From the NCBI GenBank assembly GCA_027450105.1, contig DAIDKJ010000083.1:1-6007 (forward strand): 6,007 nucleotides of DNA, given 5' to 3'. Under the pieces are notes generated by a model that searched no databases, was not told the DNA's origin, and saw nothing but the letters and a program-made list of their open reading frames with translations. The stretch's first letter is position 1. Each line of letters opens with the position of its first letter. Below are positions 5,327 through 6,007 of this stretch, in pieces. The translations under genes were made by a program, and so were the position numbers. Source of the stretch: Ferrovum sp. Lineage in GTDB: Bacteria; Pseudomonadota; Gammaproteobacteria; Burkholderiales; Ferrovaceae.

Positions 5327-6007
5327 CTAATGGCCCTTGAGACGACCACGCAAGCGCGCTACCGCCTGGCTGTGCAGTTGACAGACCCGGGATTCGCTCA
5401 CACCCAGGACTTCACCAATTTCCCGCAGGTTCATTTCCTGTTCATAGTGCATTCCCATGAGCAGGCGTTCGCGCTCGGGTAATTCTTCGATGGCTTCGAT
5501 CAAGGCGCTGCGAAAACGGCTATCGCGGAGCAAATCCAGAGGGTCGGGTTCACTACCCAATTCATGGCGGTCAAAAAAACTCTCTTCCTGATCCTGTTCC
5601 TGAAAGTCTTCATAATACAAGAGCTGAGCTCCACGGGATTCGAACAGCATTTGCTGATATTCCACCAAGGGCAATCCAAGCTCCTGGGCGATATCCGACT
5701 CACTGGGTGCGCGCCCACGTTGCTGTTGCAGGCGGTGAATGGCGTTTTCGATGCGCCGCATGTCGCGCCGCATGGAACGCGGCATCCAGTCAGTCTGGCG
5801 CAATTCGTCCAGCATGGCGCCGCGAATCCGCTGCGCGGCATAAGTTTCGAACTGTGCCCCGCGCAATTCGTCGTAACGATTGGAAGCCTCCAGCAAACCC
5901 ATCATTCCGGCCTGAATCATATCGTCCACTTCCACACTACCCGGCAACCGTGCCTTGAGATGATGGGCAATGCGCTTTACCAAGGGCGCAAATTCCCGCA
6001 GGCATTG
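5327..6007 (-). CDS. fliA: FliA, RNA polymerase sigma-28 factor (partial, start beyond right edge)
   Basis: FliA directs RNA polymerase to late flagellar and chemotaxis promoters. The frame is open to the right edge (first complete codon at 6007-6005), so only a short N-terminus, probably 10-20 residues, is missing. An internal TTG at 5983 is not the true start, because conserved region-2 sequence (LREFAPLVKR) continues upstream of it. Region 2 includes VEVDDMIQAGMMGLLEA and TYAAQRIRGAMLDELR, followed by TDWMPRSMRR, the FliA-typical promoter-recognition segment. Region 3 lies around SESDIAQELGL. Region 4 has ELPERERLLM and the helix-turn-helix LREIGEVLGVSESRVCQLHSQA. The protein ends GRLKGH before a TAG at 5329-5327. 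It is closely packed with motC and motD. Its antagonist FlgM is encoded about 2 kb away on the opposite strand, and the flgM promoter carries the sequence FliA recognises. Confidence 0.97.
   Translation of the reverse strand, partial: QCLREFAPLVKRIAHHLKARLPGSVEVDDMIQAGMMGLLEASNRYDELRGAQFETYAAQRIRGAMLDELRQTDWMPRSMRRDMRRIENAIHRLQQQRGRAPSESDIAQELGLPLVEYQQMLFESRGAQLLYYEDFQEQDQEESFFDRHELGSEPDPLDLLRDSRFRSALIEAIEELPERERLLMGMHYEQEMNLREIGEVLGVSESRVCQLHSQAVARLRGRLKGH
5334..5338 (-). promoter_or_regulatory. Ribosome binding site of motC, inside the end of fliA
   Basis: AAGGG on the minus strand lies 8 bases upstream of the GTG at 5325, within the last codons of fliA. It favours the shorter motC start over the GTG at 5349. 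Confidence 0.7.

Overview
The window is a flagellar and motility locus from a Gram-negative, polar-flagellate-type proteobacterium of moderately high GC. The closest recognisable relatives of its proteins are the Pseudomonas-type MotC/MotD stators, FliA, FlgM and FlgN. The diguanylate cyclase N-terminus (LPPTPDNY motif) and the ParA (DPQAHLS motif) recall beta-proteobacterial and sulfur-oxidiser proteins. I would guess a beta- or gamma-proteobacterium or an Acidithiobacillia member; the genus cannot be decided from this window.

Layout, left to right. (1) Minus strand, 2685 down to 1: a ParA-type ATPase gene, then a coiled-coil protein gene with a C-terminal membrane anchor, then the first 360 codons of a large protein that I read as the sensory or linker half of a diguanylate cyclase; its GGDEF domain would lie beyond the left edge. 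The first gap is 23 bp, the second 67 bp. (2) Positions 2686-2928: a 243-bp divergent intergenic region with a near-perfect sigma-28 (FliA) promoter facing right, two perfect palindromes and a weak candidate sigma-70 promoter facing left. (3) Plus strand: flgM (anti-sigma-28) and flgN (chaperone for the hook-filament junction proteins). (4) Minus strand, entering from the right edge: fliA (sigma-28, lacking only its first few residues), motC and motD, each separated from the next by a single base. flgN and motD converge and their stop codons overlap by 4 bp.

How it works together: FliA turns on late flagellar genes, and the promoter upstream of flgM predicts that FliA also drives its own inhibitor, FlgM. 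FlgM is released when it is exported through the finished hook. FlgN escorts FlgK/FlgL to the export gate. MotC/MotD form a predicted proton-driven stator. The ParA, coiled-coil protein and diguanylate cyclase genes form a less familiar neighbouring unit that could link polar positioning and c-di-GMP to flagellar function. That coupling is inference; no part of it is proven by sequence alone. No RNA genes, CRISPR arrays, insertion sequences or convincing intrinsic terminators were found, and no stretch over 300 bp lacks a gene.
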